DNA of 64,000 bases, from assembly GCF_019175385.1 (NCBI RefSeq), contig NC_083344.1, forward strand, positions 3,014,965-3,078,964, read 5' to 3'. The DNA is from Lycium barbarum (lineage: Eukaryota > Streptophyta > Magnoliopsida > Solanales > Solanaceae). Both the position numbers and the translations under genes were made by a program. Positions 44,733 through 54,854 of the stretch are shown here, in pieces. Under the pieces are notes generated by a model. That model saw nothing but the letters and a program-made list of their open reading frames with translations, searched no databases and had not been told where the DNA came from. Every line of letters starts with the position of its first letter. Within the stretch, counting starts at the first letter, position 1.

Positions 44733-47268
44733 GCGCATAAGAGTTGAGAGAATTGAGAATCTTTTTCATAAGATCAGGAGCTTTTTTTTTTTTTCTTTTC
44801 TTTTCTTATATCAATTTAAGATCGATGAAATATTTCCCGTCGTATTTCTTACTATGATTGTACTTCTCTTTCTTTGGCAGTGCATCCATGCTTTCTTTAA
44901 TATTGATTTCTGAATTATTAAAAAAAGGGTCTGTGTGCATATGACTTATATTTGCTTTTCCATTTCTAAAGCTTCTAAGTTTGAAGATTTCTCTGAGTGT
45001 TGTCGATTTCTCCTCCAACTGGAGTGTATTTTTCTAGAACATCGGCCAGCCCAGATATGTAATGTTAACGTGATAAGAGCAATTGTTTGGATTAGAAATG
45101 AGTAGTTCCTCTTATGCATTTTTAGAATGTGATAAAGCATTTAGCTCTCATCATAATCTTTGTGTCACTTCCTTTCTCTTTTAATTCTGTCAATTGATAA
45201 TGGGACAGATAGGATATTTTGTTGCAATTTCAGGTCATATTCCAATTGATAACACTATGAGTTTGGTTGGGTGGGTGAATTGGGGACTTAATATTTTATC
45301 GTGCTGTTAAGCTATAAACTGCTATGGAGTGAGGGGTTGGATCGATGGGCTATTCCAAATCTCTGTCGCTTCATAGTAACGCATTCTGCTTATTTCAATG
45401 ATTACTGTGCTTCAATTGAAAGATTCGTCCAACTCTATTAATGTGAATGTTTCTCGTTGAAATAGATACTGGTTTTGTGATGGAAGTAAAGGACCTATAT
45501 ACGCGATACCAACTAGTTACCCTCTGTTTGGATGGTTGTTTCCCGTGGTTTATTAATGTACAGTATGGTGTTATATTGTATTGTACTGTATTAATGAACA
45601 CAATGTTTGGATAGACTGTATCGTTTGTTGTGGTTTAATAACATTTGTATTGTTTGGTTTGACTGTATGGTACTGTATAATAACTTGTAAGTTTACTAAA
45701 ATACCATTAATTCTTAATTAGAAATTAATTTATACTATATTAATAAAACAAAATAGAACTTTAAAAAATAAGTAGGTAGAGAGAGATAAGTATGAAAGTC
45801 AGGAACTCTAGTCAGTATTTTTAGTCCGGTTAGAGACTTGTACGTCAATGTTGTAGAGATAAGTGTGAAAGTCAGGAACTCTAGTTTTAGAAAACCTTTA
45901 ATTATCCCGATAATTTTCCTTTCAGGTGCACCATGGCGGTGCCGGAACAACTGCTGCTGGTCTTAAAGCTGCGGTAATGTTTCAAACTTCTGTTGTACGT
46001 TCATTTTCCGGCTAATATCTTTTTGGTTTGCTTGTAACTTATCACCTTTATTCGATGACAGTGTCCAACAACTATTGTCCCTTTCTTTGGTGACCAGCCA
46101 TTTTGGGGCGAAAGGGTGCATGCCAGAGGTGTAGGCCCTTCACCCATACCAGCTGATCAATTTACACGTGATAAGCTGGTTGATGCAATCAAATTCATGC
46201 TTGATCGACAGGTATTTTACTGGAATCTTTAGCAGGGATAATAGCACTTTTGGTCCCTTAGTTATGGGTAAATTCTTATTTTGGTCTTTCTGATATATGA
46301 ATCAGCATATTTAACCTTCAATTAATTTGAATGTGTGCTTTTGGTCCCTTTATGGAGGAAATATGTCAAATTTAGACTATTTTTAGAAGTATATCCCCCT
46401 CAAATATGGATTAACAATACAAGTTTTAACATAACACTTGGGTAATTAAATGTTAAAACATTTAATACTTCAGGAGATTTGATTATTCACAAGCAAAGGG
46501 ATCAAAATTGCACATTCTAAGTAATTGAAGGTTAAATGTGCTTAGTCAGATATCGTAAGGACTAAAATCAGAACATTCCAATAACTAAGGGACCAAAAAT
46601 GCTATTAATACCTTATACTGTAATCCGATAAAGCTATGTGCCAAGTGTTTGCTCAAGTCTTTACAATAGTCTACAGTTCTTGGAGACATAATTAAGTAAA
46701 TAAAAATGTAATCTTTCTAATAGCTTCAGCTTTTAGATGAGATGGTCACACACTACTACGTGGTAACAGAGCATACAGAGGTCCTGGGTTCTAGTCTCAT
46801 CTGCGACCTATTACATTAAAAAGGTTCTCCATGTGCTTGACTTATCCTCTTATTTCAGTCGTGAACTATTTCGGATGTTTGAACCAATGAGCAAAGCTCG
46901 AAAAGTTTCTGATATGAACTAGTGAGATGGTCCCACACTTAACAAAGATAACAAGAAACTTTGACTTTTGGTGAGGTTATAATGTGCTATCTCGGCTGAA
47001 AACTTATCCTCTTATTTCATTGGTGAACTATTCTGGATGTTTTAATCACGAGCAAGCTCGAAATGTTTTTGTTATTAACTAGTGAGATGATGCACAGGTG
47101 AAGGAGCGGGCGGTAGAGCTAGCCAAAGCTATGGAGAATGAAGATGGGGTCACTGGAGCAGTAAAAGCCTTCTTTAAGCAGCTACCACCCAAAAAAAAAC
47201 TCGAGCCTCAGCCATTGCGTAAAGAATCGAGTGTCTTTTCAATAAGAAGCTGCTTTGGCTGTTCCTAG
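32617..47268 (+). CDS. UGT80A: Sterol 3-beta-glucosyltransferase (UGT80 type), 14 exons
   Basis: Transfers glucose from UDP-glucose to the 3-hydroxyl of sterols, making steryl glucosides at plasma-membrane/ER membranes. Exons: 32617-32788, 39306-39493, 39686-39928, 40748-40859, 41530-41700, 42883-42946, 43082-43139, 43303-43480, 43674-43804, 44219-44321, 44466-44542, 45926-45973, 46062-46211, 47098-47268. All introns are GT-AG and phases agree, giving 621 residues against about 637 in Arabidopsis UGT80A2. Visible features: N-terminal poly-Ser tract, GTRGDVQPF (about 185-193), the conserved HANFKEFV and KNKGFLPSGPSE blocks, the sterol/UDP-sugar motif HHGGAGTTAAGL (about 501-512) with FFGDQPFWG after it, and C-terminal FGCS. 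Exon 1 is joined over a 6.5-kb intron; the split codon gives SSG-TPW, matching the family. No signal peptide. Expression through the repeat-filled introns is inferred, not shown. Confidence 0.93.
33045..33344 (-). repeat. 3' LTR of the decayed copia element
   Basis: Shares long blocks with 35750-36023 ('accataattataaattcacc', 'attctaaaagaagtaacatc'), with an additional 'ctagaccagctggtggtctag' type insert near the outer end that can fold into a small hairpin. The copies differ at many sites, so this insertion is much older than the one at 16223. Confidence 0.85.
33350..35710 (-). pseudogene. Copia gag-pol remnant lacking reverse transcriptase
   Basis: Minus-strand pieces in order: gag around 35450-35250 (LWTSIRERFAL), a zinc-knuckle-like HCKRSGHVVNGC near 34870 with the first Cys replaced by Tyr, and the protease motif WIIDSGAT with a local SGATN duplication near 34540. 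These are followed by integrase pieces (SHKSLGHPS, CDVCQRAK, then VRSDNRTEF and TPQQNG), after which the sequence jumps directly to the RNase H end (YCDSQAALYIARNPVFHE, LANVFTKALG). The whole reverse transcriptase is deleted at about 33655-33665. Multiple frameshifts. Confidence 0.85.
35750..36023 (-). repeat. 5' LTR of the decayed copia element
   Basis: Begins on plus with tgttaaattcaagac directly after the primer-binding site complement and ends at about ggtctcaata, as in the other LTR. Confidence 0.85.
36028..37812. repeat. Minisatellite, about 9 units of roughly 185 bp, in UGT80 intron 1
   Basis: Units restart near 36041, 36451/36537, 36765, 36891, 37063, 37249, 37443 and 37632 with 'gactgtcattgtggaagcta'. 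Each contains 'gtagcattttagtagcc', 'aaacaagcaaacaaataaca', 'gttagggtcggctatatgaa' and 'ccatgttgctccatttaagc'. Units differ by substitutions and internal losses. The 'agttagggtcggctatatgaatg' part resembles a dispersed plant repeat, so the array may have grown from one such copy. A Stowaway MITE interrupts the first units. Confidence 0.9.
36212..36448. mobile_element. Stowaway-like MITE inside the minisatellite
   Basis: The element 36214-36446 has ends 'ctcctcctcccaatttatgt' and 'ataaactgggacaaaagaag' with TA on both sides and the internal 'ttgactaaactttgaa' motif. It inserted into the array after it had formed, because array sequence lies on both sides. Confidence 0.65.
37843..38060 (+). mobile_element. 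tRNA-derived SINE in UGT80 intron 1
   Basis: Starts 'cccaagggtgtggcctagtg' (box A region), has box B-like 'gggttcatttccc' and continues with 'agccttggtggacagagtta'. It ends 'caagctggcccggacaccac' then an A-run. This is a widespread solanaceous SINE family, close to full length. 3'-end pieces of the same family are at 52745-52790 and 53608-53645. Confidence 0.75.
38061..38297. mobile_element. Stowaway-like MITE directly after the SINE
   Basis: Left end 'ctgtctcaatttatttttat' and right end 'cataaattgggacagaggga', with internal 'gactaggcacaaaatttaag'. The left terminus is eroded where it meets the SINE, so the SINE may have landed in it or next to it. Confidence 0.65.
38425..38812. mobile_element. 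Stowaway-like MITE carrying a nested TS SINE tail
   Basis: Outer element: 'ctttctctgtctcattttat' to 'gatcacataaaatggaatag'. Inside it, 38479-38522 is a 44-bp minus-strand TS SINE 3' end (caacaacatacccagtgtaa and on), flanked by the perfect 12-bp duplication aggaatttaaaa at 38467-38478 and 38523-38534. The insertion order is therefore MITE first, then SINE. Confidence 0.75.
40154..40510 (+). mobile_element. TRIM element in UGT80 intron 3
   Basis: A terminal-repeat retrotransposon in miniature of 347 bp. LTRs are at 40159-40279 and 40383-40505 (ttgattctcccacatc to ccatttctttaac). The primer-binding site tggtattagagcc starts at 40280 right after the first LTR, and a polypurine tract 'gtgcgggggag' lies before the second. 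Flanks are ctaat (40154-40158) and ctagt (40506-40510), a near-perfect 5-bp duplication. No coding capacity. Confidence 0.88.
44142..44171 (+). repeat. C30 homopolymer in UGT80 intron 9
   Basis: Thirty consecutive C about 47 bases before the exon 10 acceptor, that is, inside the pyrimidine-rich region used for 3' splice-site recognition. Its length is likely unstable and may also be affected by sequencing error. Confidence 0.9.
44702..44730 (+). repeat. G29 homopolymer in UGT80 intron 11
   Basis: Twenty-nine consecutive G, preceded by a T-run and 'gga'. In the transcript this can form a G-quadruplex, and it could pair with the C30 tract of intron 9, about 530 bases upstream. Confidence 0.9.
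45520..45700. repeat. Dispersed MITE-like repeat in UGT80 intron 11
   Basis: Blocks 'ctgtttggatggttgtttcc', 'gtttggatagactgtatcgt' and 'tgtttggtttgactgtatgg' recur in the same segment, which is also rich in 'tactgtat' words. This wording is common in dispersed solanaceous elements. The ends could not be fixed. Confidence 0.4.
45781..45888. repeat. Short direct repeat in UGT80 intron 11
   Basis: 'agagataagtatgaaagtca' followed by 'ggaactctagt' at about 45783-45812 recurs as 'agagataagtgtgaaagtca' plus 'ggaactctagt' at about 45856-45888. It lies less than 50 bases before the exon 12 acceptor. Confidence 0.8.
46238..46609. mobile_element. MITE with about 98-bp inverted ends, UGT80 intron 13
   Basis: The left end 'taatagcacttttggtccct' and the complement of the right end, 'taatagcatttttggtccct', stay similar for about 98 bases (through 'atttaaccttcaatta'). 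A related copy is at 50970-51265 in the convergent gene. No coding capacity; the superfamily is not assigned. Confidence 0.8.
46840..47097 (+). repeat. Direct duplication of the intron 13 3' end
   Basis: 46840-46936 and 47002-47097 are related direct copies (acttatcctcttatttca, then ggatgttt, gagcaa, gctcgaaa, aactagtgagatg). The second copy ends in the real acceptor tgcacag of exon 14; the first ends in 'tcccacac' and lacks the AG. Confidence 0.8.
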
Positions 47269-48809
47269 ACCTGAGTGGTAAAAGATGTACTCCTGTATTT
47301 GTGCATTCTTCTCTAGTAACTATTGTGTATCCCATTCCTGTAATTATGTATTATTATTTATACGTATTTTCACCGGTTCTCTTCTGCCAGAAAGAAATTA
47401 TGAGCCGGTCTATGCTGACCCCAACTTTCTTGGGATTGAGGCGTAATTGTTGTAATATCACTCTTCCATAAATTTACTTGCACATTGCTTCCCCCCAAAA
47501 GATACCAATTGTATTTCATCAAAGAAGAATACGGGTTGTAATGACAGTTCCAAATTTTCCTAGAATTTATCCACATTCATGTTTTTATCGTCCTTTTACT
47601 GACATGATCTAGCCCTCCTATGATTCTTAACTATTTTGCAGAAACTTATGTCATGTTTCCATATCTCTATTTTGAGCACTAGCACCTCTTGCGCCTTGCG
47701 ATTTTGTGCTTTGATTCTTCCAATATATTTAGCACGAATGTGTTTATTTTATCTGGTGATGTATTGACATGATAAATGTTGTAGAAATATGGATGTTAAT
47801 ACGGATATATACCAATTGAAAAAACACTTTTGACAAATGGCAACAAGTAGACTTGAAATCTCACAATCAATGAGGAACGGAACACATATAAGCTAGGCTA
47901 ATATTAGTTGGAATTTGTCTCAAGAACAGAACACTATATAAGCAATGTTAATATTAGTAGGAATTCTGTAGGATTGAAGGAACCTGAACATAGTGAATTG
48001 GATATTAGATGATACATATAATAGACTCGAGCTCATCTCAGATTGAGGGTGGTCAACTGATTGATTTATTTGTGGTTTCTTTTTTCTTTTCCTGAATTGA
48101 TGACAAATGGCATGGCCATCTATTTCTAGGTGTTACACAATACTGGATAATTCTGCCCATCAATCTTCAAAAAATCATCTAATTTTTTTGTTTCCACCGC
48201 TTTTTTGAACCTTGGTTTCCCATATTCTTTATTGGGAAAATAATAGTCTATGACTATTTAGGAAAAATAATTACTCGAAATAGCCCATATTTGTGAAATT
48301 ACTCAAAATGGCTCAATTTGTACCCCCCTCTTTAAAAGTCTGTTGTATATTTGTACCCTCACTACAATTGAAAAAATGTTGTATATTGTTGTATACAATT
48401 GAATTTTCTTGGATATAAACACCTCTTATACATTATTATACACTCCATACATTATAATACACTTTTATACAAGGTTGATACATTGTCTACTCCAGATGTA
48501 TAAAATTGTATATTGTTGTATAATGTTGTATATTGTGAAAAATTGTCTATGTGCTGTGTAATTTAAAAATATCGCTACGCAAATATAATTTATATGCTAG
48601 ATTGTACATTATTGAAATTTCCCGTTCTTTATTCGAGCTTTCATTGTGTGGTATGAAACACTCTTGAATTAATAAGTAGAACTCGCACTAGTTAGTCAAT
48701 TTCAAATTTTGGCCTGAAGAAGGTAGACACTTCAGACTATTACTATTTTGAATTTGAAAATATTGCTGAGACGTGTCTAAAATGCACCTGAATGTGCCTT
48801 TGAGTGTAT
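47269..48809. other. 3' flank of UGT80 and intergenic
   Basis: Should begin with the UGT80 3' UTR; no unambiguous poly(A) signal was fixed. A fragment 'gctgaccccaactttcttgg' plus 'gattgaggcgtaattgttgt' at about 47411-47452 resembles a dispersed SINE-like repeat. 48350-48560 is rich in 'ttgtatattgttgtat' words. No further gene. Confidence 0.45.
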
Positions 48810-49734
48810 GTGTATCTAGGGGTGGCAAATGGGTCATTTGGGCTAAAGTTGGACGGGTCAAGATGAACTGAAACTATAGATAGGCCAAAGGCCAACCCTG
48901 CCCAAAGATTGTTTGGGCTAAGATGAGTTGGGTCAAGATGGGCTAAATGAAGGGTCATAACCCAACCTGCCCAACTTAACCCACCTTTACAACATTTTGA
49001 GAAACTAAAAATATTGATATTCTTTTATTGTAAATATTTCTCGCTCATGGTTTTCTAAATAAACGGTGTTTTGAAAATCAAATTTAAATACTTTTAACTC
49101 AAACGTATGCTTTTACTCAAAATAATAAAGATACACTGTAAATATTTCCTTATAAGTTATCCCAACACATAAATTATATTCGAAATTATTTCGGAAATAA
49201 ATTAAAAGAAAAATAAATGTTAATTGACGTAATGAATATTGAGTTTGTCAGATTCCTCTCTTTTCCCTTTTGTCTTATTTATATATTTTATGGTTGTCTT
49301 GTACATAACTAAGAGTGGCAAGCGTATGTCCGATATGAGTCAAAAATAAGTTAAACAAAAACGGATAACCATAGACCTTTAGGAAAAAAAAATTAAAACT
49401 TTAAAATAAAAAGGTTACTAGTAAAAAAATTTAAATAAGGAAATAAAAAAAATTCTTAAAAATTTTAAAAAATTACAAAAATAAATTTAAATAATAATTA
49501 AAAAAGAAGTTAATCATGTTTTGTAGATTTTATTCTTATGAATGGAGGACAATTGATAAGTCAATTTGAGCTCATTTGATGGGCCAGTTTGGGCTTATGA
49601 TTTTTTATGGGTCAACTTGAGCTAGCCCAAATGAGGCCATCTTCAAAATCACTCTAGCTCAAACCCATTAAAATTTGAACGGGTTGAGCAGGTCAAATGG
49701 ATTTGGGCTAGCTTTACCACCCCTAAGTGTATCT
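48810..49734. mobile_element. hAT-like non-autonomous element, about 909 bp
   Basis: The element 48818-49726 has ends aggggtggcaaatggg and the complement of ttaccacccct, inverted over about 12 bp, and subterminal 'gggctaaagttgg' / 'tttgggctagc' type repeats. The flanking 8-mer gtgtatct occurs at 48810-48817 and 49727-49734; two extra bases (aa) sit between the right terminal repeat and the 8-mer. Eight-base duplication and ends suggest hAT. The interior is AT-rich without transposase. Confidence 0.65.
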
Positions 49735-50730
49735 AAGCTTTGAATTCAAAGATCAAATTCAAATTTCAAACCCAAAGGTCTAAAGTTAACTTTGACAATT
49801 CAAAACTTCAAATCTTCAGGTTGAAGTTTTCAAACTTCCACCCACACCCGAAGGTCTCAAGTTATAAACTGGCCTAGTTGAACTTTAATAAATATTTTGT
49901 AAACTTCGACTATCTTTTATATAGCAATCCTCCAAGCAGCAATTTGCACACTTGGCCAAATTACAATATGCAGAAAGAGTAGCAAATCAAAATCCGGAAG
50001 CAGCTTTGTGCTGTTTTATGATTAGAGGCTGGTGTTTGTGGGCTGATTACTCAAGGAAAATCTCGATACTTTGTTTTCTGATAAAAACTTATCCGTATCG
50101 GGGGTTTACACCAAGCTAGGAGATGCATGTCATGTGTTCGTATGGACCTCTTATCACTTAACTATGAATAATTAATTCATATTCTCACTTCATTAAACCA
50201 CTTAATCATGGTAAGTTAAATTAGTTTGGTGTAAACACTAGGTACAGATAAATATTTACTGTGAAGGCAAGTTGATATACCTTCCTTTTGCAAAATAATC
50301 AACTACCAACTTGGTGTATAATCATATTTTGACCCTTTTAAACTTGTATATTGAGTATTCATTGTCCCAGGGCGGTCACTGACCATGTAAAGATCAATTG
50401 TTTCTTCACATCAGCATAAGCACCATTCAACTGAAATACTGCAACCTTCCAGATCGGATTTGTGATATAGAAAACAAGGAAAATTTTAAGAATAAAAAGG
50501 AAACCTATTTCCACTAAAGTGTAAATTCTCAGGAAACTACTTTTAGATAATTAATATATTGGTACAAGAAACTCAGAAATTTACAACTAACTGGAAAACT
50601 ATTACCTTACAACCAATAAATTCAAGAATAGAGGATTCCTTTACTATAAGACTTGAAGGCCTACTAGCTATTTTGAAAGAAGCCAGATACATTGTTAATT
50701 ACCGCGAACAAGTTTTGTTTTCTGCATTTC
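49735..50730. other. Intergenic, 3' side of the plastid protein gene
   Basis: Contains the MITE at 50083-50260 and otherwise AT-rich DNA. The plus-strand frame at 50559-50759 runs antisense over the end of the minus-strand gene and is not supported. Confidence 0.4.
50083..50260. mobile_element. MITE, same family as 1202-1390
   Basis: The left part 'aaaacttatccgtatcgggg' plus 'gtttacaccaa' and the right part 'ttggtgtaaacactaggtac' plus 'agataaatattt' form imperfect inverted ends. The complement aligns along its whole length with 1202-1390. Confidence 0.55.
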
Positions 50731-53700
50731 TTACTTGTACTTTTCCATTATTCTTCTAGCTTCTTCTAGACTGTCGTCAACAGAACCGGTGCCTCCACCG
50801 CCTTTTGGACCATCGTCCTTGTTCAAGGCTATGAATCCAAAGTAAATGACTCCCATCATCGTCTATACGTTAATGAAGAAATATTTAGTCGTCAATGAGC
50901 AAAAGTTATTTAAAGATCTCTATTGGAAAGTTAAGAAGGGAAACAATGCTAAAAGCAGACATGGAGCGTTGACAATTTTTGTCCTTGTGATATCTGACTA
51001 AGCACATTTAACCTTCAATTACTTAAAATATGCGCTTTTGATCTTTTTGCATATGAATATTCACAAATTCTCAAAATTATTAATCGCTCCACCGTAAATT
51101 ATCCATGTATTATGTTAAACATATATTGTTACTCTGTATTTGAGGATAATATATTTCTAAAAGTACACATTTTAATTAATTGAAGGCCAGTGTTTGAGTC
51201 GTATATCACAATGACCAAAATCAGAATTTACCTATAACTAAGGGACCAGAAGTATTATTCTCCCTTTATTATTTTATTTATTTTCTCTTTGTTAATCCCT
51301 CAGAGCTACTGATAAAGGTTCGAAACTCGGTAGTTAATGCCCCCCAACTCTTATAATACCAGAAGTTTTTATTGCTGCATTCCATAATTTTCACCCAAAA
51401 GGCGACTTATAAAACCAAATTAATAGCTAAGTTTTTCCAATCCATGCAGGAATGAAGCATTGGAAAACGTACCAACACAAACAAAGCTGTCGACAGGAAT
51501 GATTTGAGTACAAAAAGAGCAAGGGCCGCTCCGACTACAGTCACGGCAATCCTGGCTATCGGTCTTGGAATGGCATCCTAACATCAATTACAACAACAAC
51601 AAGTACACCTCAGTCCCAAATAAGTCCGGGATGACATCCTAACATCAAAACAGAAGGAGAAGAAAAAAAAAAAAAAAAAAAAAAAAAGAGAGAAAGAAAG
51701 AAAGAATAAGAAGTATATGCAATTATATAATGGATTAACATGTTCTTGTATCATACTCTCTCCATTCCAATTTATGTGGCACCGTTTGACTAGGCAGAAA
51801 ATTCAAGAAAGAAAGAAAGACTTGAATTTGTGGTCCAAAACAAACCTTTAGACATTTATGTGACTATAAATCATTTCATTAAGGATAAAAGGGGAATTTT
51901 AAAGTATAGAAATGTGACATTCTTCTTGGAACAGACTATAATGGAAGGTGTGCCACATAGATTGGGATGGACGGAGTAATTGATATTGTGACTGACAAAT
52001 TGATATAAAGATGACTTACAGGTACCATGTTGGTTCCAGCTTCAACTCCATCCTTTCCAACTCTCCATGCAGTTTGAAGAACTATTAAAATTTCAGCACA
52101 TATTGAAGTAATCATTAGAGTCTAGACTATATATCAAGAAATAACACAAAGAAAAACGTACTGTTTTACACAGAGCTAACTGAAATATGTTCTTTTTCCT
52201 AACTAAAACTTTATATTTTACTCTCCCAAAACAGGACATAGAGGATGAAAAGTCTTGTTCTTTGAGTCCAAAAGTTAAGTTTTGAAGTTCGAAAGAATAT
52301 GTCAAAATTCTTTCGCCATTGATTTGTCCCTCCTCAAGCATAAATAGTATTTGTCTTAATGCGGAAAGCAGCAACAACCATTATGGTCAAACTGCTTTTG
52401 AATAGAATGATGATTTTTACTGCCCAAGTACTAATAACTGGTGTTATCAACGGCGATAAGAGCAAAAAGGCTCTAAGGTCAGTTGGGGCTTTAAGCACAA
52501 AGCGCGAATAAAGCATGGGATTTAGAACTCTAAACTAATACTCCCTCCGTTTCAATTCATGTGAACCTACTTGGCTGGGTGTGGAGTTTAAGAGAGAAGA
52601 GATGACTTTTAAACTTGTGGTGTTAAATGAGTCACATATAAATGGTGGGTAAATTGTTTTCAAATATAGAAAGGGGTCATTCTTTTTGGCACGGACTAAT
52701 AAGGAAATAGGTTCACATAAATTGAAACAGAGGGAGTATTCAGTGGAGCTGCATCGATGGCCTAGACACCGCGGCCATAAAGAATTAAAAAAGGAACTCT
52801 GAAGTCATCTTTTTAGTCGTCCAAGATTGGTAGCTAGAAAAAGATTACTAAACAACAGGTCTACACATTTATGATCACAAACTCGGTCTGATATAAAATT
52901 AAAATTATGTTCACTACCAAAACCTAATATCAAAGAAACTGAATTTTTTTTTACGATAAACTGAAATATCAATTGTTTAGTGTTGCCTATTCAGGATTAC
53001 GCTCATTGGCAAGGAAGGTATGCCTTAGGGTTTTCATGAGGACACTGAAGCGTCCGCTAAGCGAGGTGAAGCACTCAACATGTTTTGCTCCTAGCTTCAG
53101 GGCTTAAGCGTGCATTTACAACACTGCTAGAGTAAAGCTAAAATCTTCCTCCCTGTACCACCGAGAAGTACTGGAAAAAAAGGTTGAAACTCCCAGTGGT
53201 TTCAAGACTGATTCAACTCCTTAGTTCCTACTTCTACTAGAACTATCAGATGATCCTCAAGTTGAAAAACTTAATCCCTGCATTGTCTTTTAACCCAAAC
53301 AAGCTGTTCTCTGTAAGTCTTGCATTTTGGAACAACCCCTATAGTAGAAGCAAGCTGTAGCTCTAGCATCAATATTCCTAATCCTCGAGTCCCAAAAAGA
53401 AAGGCACTATTACTATTTGAGTCAATACATTTTTTCTAACTACTTCCTCAAGTTTTAAATGTTTAATTATGTGACTATACTACTTTTTGTTAAGTGTGTA
53501 AATTTTACTTCAAAAAATATTAAGAAATAGTGTTCTAATGCACTCTGAAATGTTCTGGGCAGGGAGTACGTGATCAATGCATATAAAATCCTGAAGTAAT
53601 ATTTAGTCAAGGTGTGTGCGAGCTGGCCTAAACAACACGGTTAGTGGAAGGAAATGTTAGTGGTGGAAGAACAAGTGGAGCGGAGAGCTAAAATGGGTTG

Positions 53701-54527
53701 GGGACATTGAGGTGGCATGCCACGTGGCGTCCACCTCATCAAAATATCAGTGTCACGTAAGAGCGTCCACCTTAAACAGCCCTAACGGAGGACGGGCACA
53801 TTTGAACCACTTAGGTAACGACAACGGTATTTTTGTACGTATAGCAGAGGGGCAAAATTTAACCCTTTTCCCTATTTTTAGTTGTCCATGATTGGTAGCT
53901 AAAACAAGATCATTAGACAACAGGTCTTCACATTAATGATCACAATTCCCTCTAAAACAGAATTGAAATTGTGTTCACTAGTCACTACCAAAATCCAATA
54001 ACGATTCTGGCGGAGCCAGGATTTTCTGTAAGGGGGTTCAAAAATATGAAGAAGTAAACATATGAAGAAGTCAAGGAGCCAAGGGTTCAATACCTACCAT
54101 ATATACATAAAAAAATAATTTTAACCTTCAATATACACTGTAATTTTCTACCGAGGAGTTCACTTGGCTCCGCCACATTCTGCCTATGTACAAAGTATAT
54201 CTGGTCCCTAAGCCTGAAAAATACTCTAATGAACTATAAATACAACAAGAAACTAAGCCAATGTTCTCTAAAACAAGTAAAGATTGTACCTTTCAAGAAA
54301 TTGGATTGAGCTGCAAAAATTAAGGGTGTTGCTTTAAACTTGTGGCTCCTTAGATTCTTGAATTGTGTGGTGGATAAAGCTGTTTGCTTTTTCAACTTTA
54401 GCAGTGAACTTGAAGAAAGAAATTGTGATGGTTTGAGAGCAAAAATTGTTTTTTGATTTCTTCTGTAACGTTTTGGTGATTGAAATGAAACAAAAAGTGT
54501 AGAATGAAATGCAACTGTGGAAGCCAT
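50731..54527 (-). CDS. Plastid-targeted small membrane protein, unknown function, 4 exons
   Basis: Exons on the minus strand: 54527-54290, 52081-52020, 51577-51473, 50862-50731; all GT-AG with matching phase, giving 178 residues. Residues 1 to about 70 are rich in Ser, Thr, Lys and Arg with hardly any acidic residues, a typical chloroplast transit peptide. The mature part has a conserved-looking VLQTAWRVGKDGVEAGTNMV and IPRPIARI region. Then come two closely spaced hydrophobic segments (about 111-133 and 136-149), and a stroma- or lumen-facing tail with a Gly-rich KGGGGTG stretch and acidic DDSLEEARRIMEKYK end. I do not recognise a named family with certainty; it resembles uncharacterised thylakoid or envelope proteins. 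Four MITEs sit in its introns. The short exon 2 (62 nt) was missed by simple open-frame inspection. Confidence 0.85.
50970..51265. mobile_element. MITE in intron 3 of the plastid protein gene
   Basis: Shares 'atatctgactaagcacattt', 'aaccttcaattactta' and 'ataactaagggacca' with the element at 46238-46609, again as inverted ends. It is somewhat shorter and more diverged. Confidence 0.65.
51754..51978. mobile_element. Stowaway-like MITE in intron 2 of the plastid protein gene
   Basis: The element 51756-51976 has ends 'ctctctccattccaatttat' and 'agattgggatggacggag' with TA on each side and an internal 'gactaggcagaaaattcaag' motif. It lies only about 40 bases from the exon 2 donor. Confidence 0.8.
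52539..52738. mobile_element. Stowaway-like MITE in intron 1 of the plastid protein gene
   Basis: The element 52541-52736 begins ctccctccgtttcaattcat and ends aaattgaaacagagggag, TA on both sides. It is close to the copies at 12148 and 23385, with an internal deletion. Directly after it, 52745-52790 is a 3'-end piece of the SINE family of 37843 ('ggcctagacaccgcggccat'). Confidence 0.85.
53608..53870. repeat. SINE tail fragment and unclassified repeat
   Basis: 53608-53645 ('gtgcgagctggcctaaacaa') is a diverged 3' end of the SINE at 37843. It is followed by a GC-richer block with 'gtggcatgccacgtggcgtc' palindromic wording, probably part of another MITE. All lies in intron 1 of the plastid protein gene. 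Confidence 0.4.
54008..54175. mobile_element. hAT-like MITE (tggcgga family) in intron 1
   Basis: Ends 'tggcggagccaggattttc' and 'cacttggctccgcca' are inverted. The interior ('aagaagtaaacatatgaaga', 'gggttcaatacctac') matches 2789-2933 and 61681-61832. Flanks gattct and cattct suggest a decayed target duplication. Confidence 0.65.
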
Positions 54528-54596
54528 AAATATATTTATGACTTACAGAAAGAAACCAAGAATTTTTATTTTAATTATTATGAGCAGAAATCAGAT

Positions 54597-54605
54597 TATA
54601 TATAG
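54597..54605 (-). promoter_or_regulatory. Probable TATA box of the plastid protein gene
   Basis: The minus strand reads ctatatataatc about 70-78 bases before the start codon at 54527, which would place transcription start near 54570. Motif and spacing fit, without further evidence. Confidence 0.5.
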
Positions 54606-54854
54606 TGCCATTCTTTGTGAGGCTACAAAAATGACTCTGAATTTGAATTGGAATTAGATTGAAAGAGATGGAAAGGAGATATTGGGTTTTTTCTTGGGTT
54701 GGATTTGAGGAGTCCATTTTGGCTAAAAGCCCATCATGGGATGGGATTAGGCCCAGTTTTATGGAAGGGCCACTTTTCAAAATCTTGAGCAGATATTCTG
54801 CTTTTTGGGCTCTGTTGGGGCCTCCTCCTTTGAGAATAGGGGAATTTTCATAAG

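Noticed and set aside
44123..44913. Pro-rich and Gly-rich frames around C30 and G29
   Set aside because: Homopolymer translation artefacts inside UGT80 introns 9 and 11.
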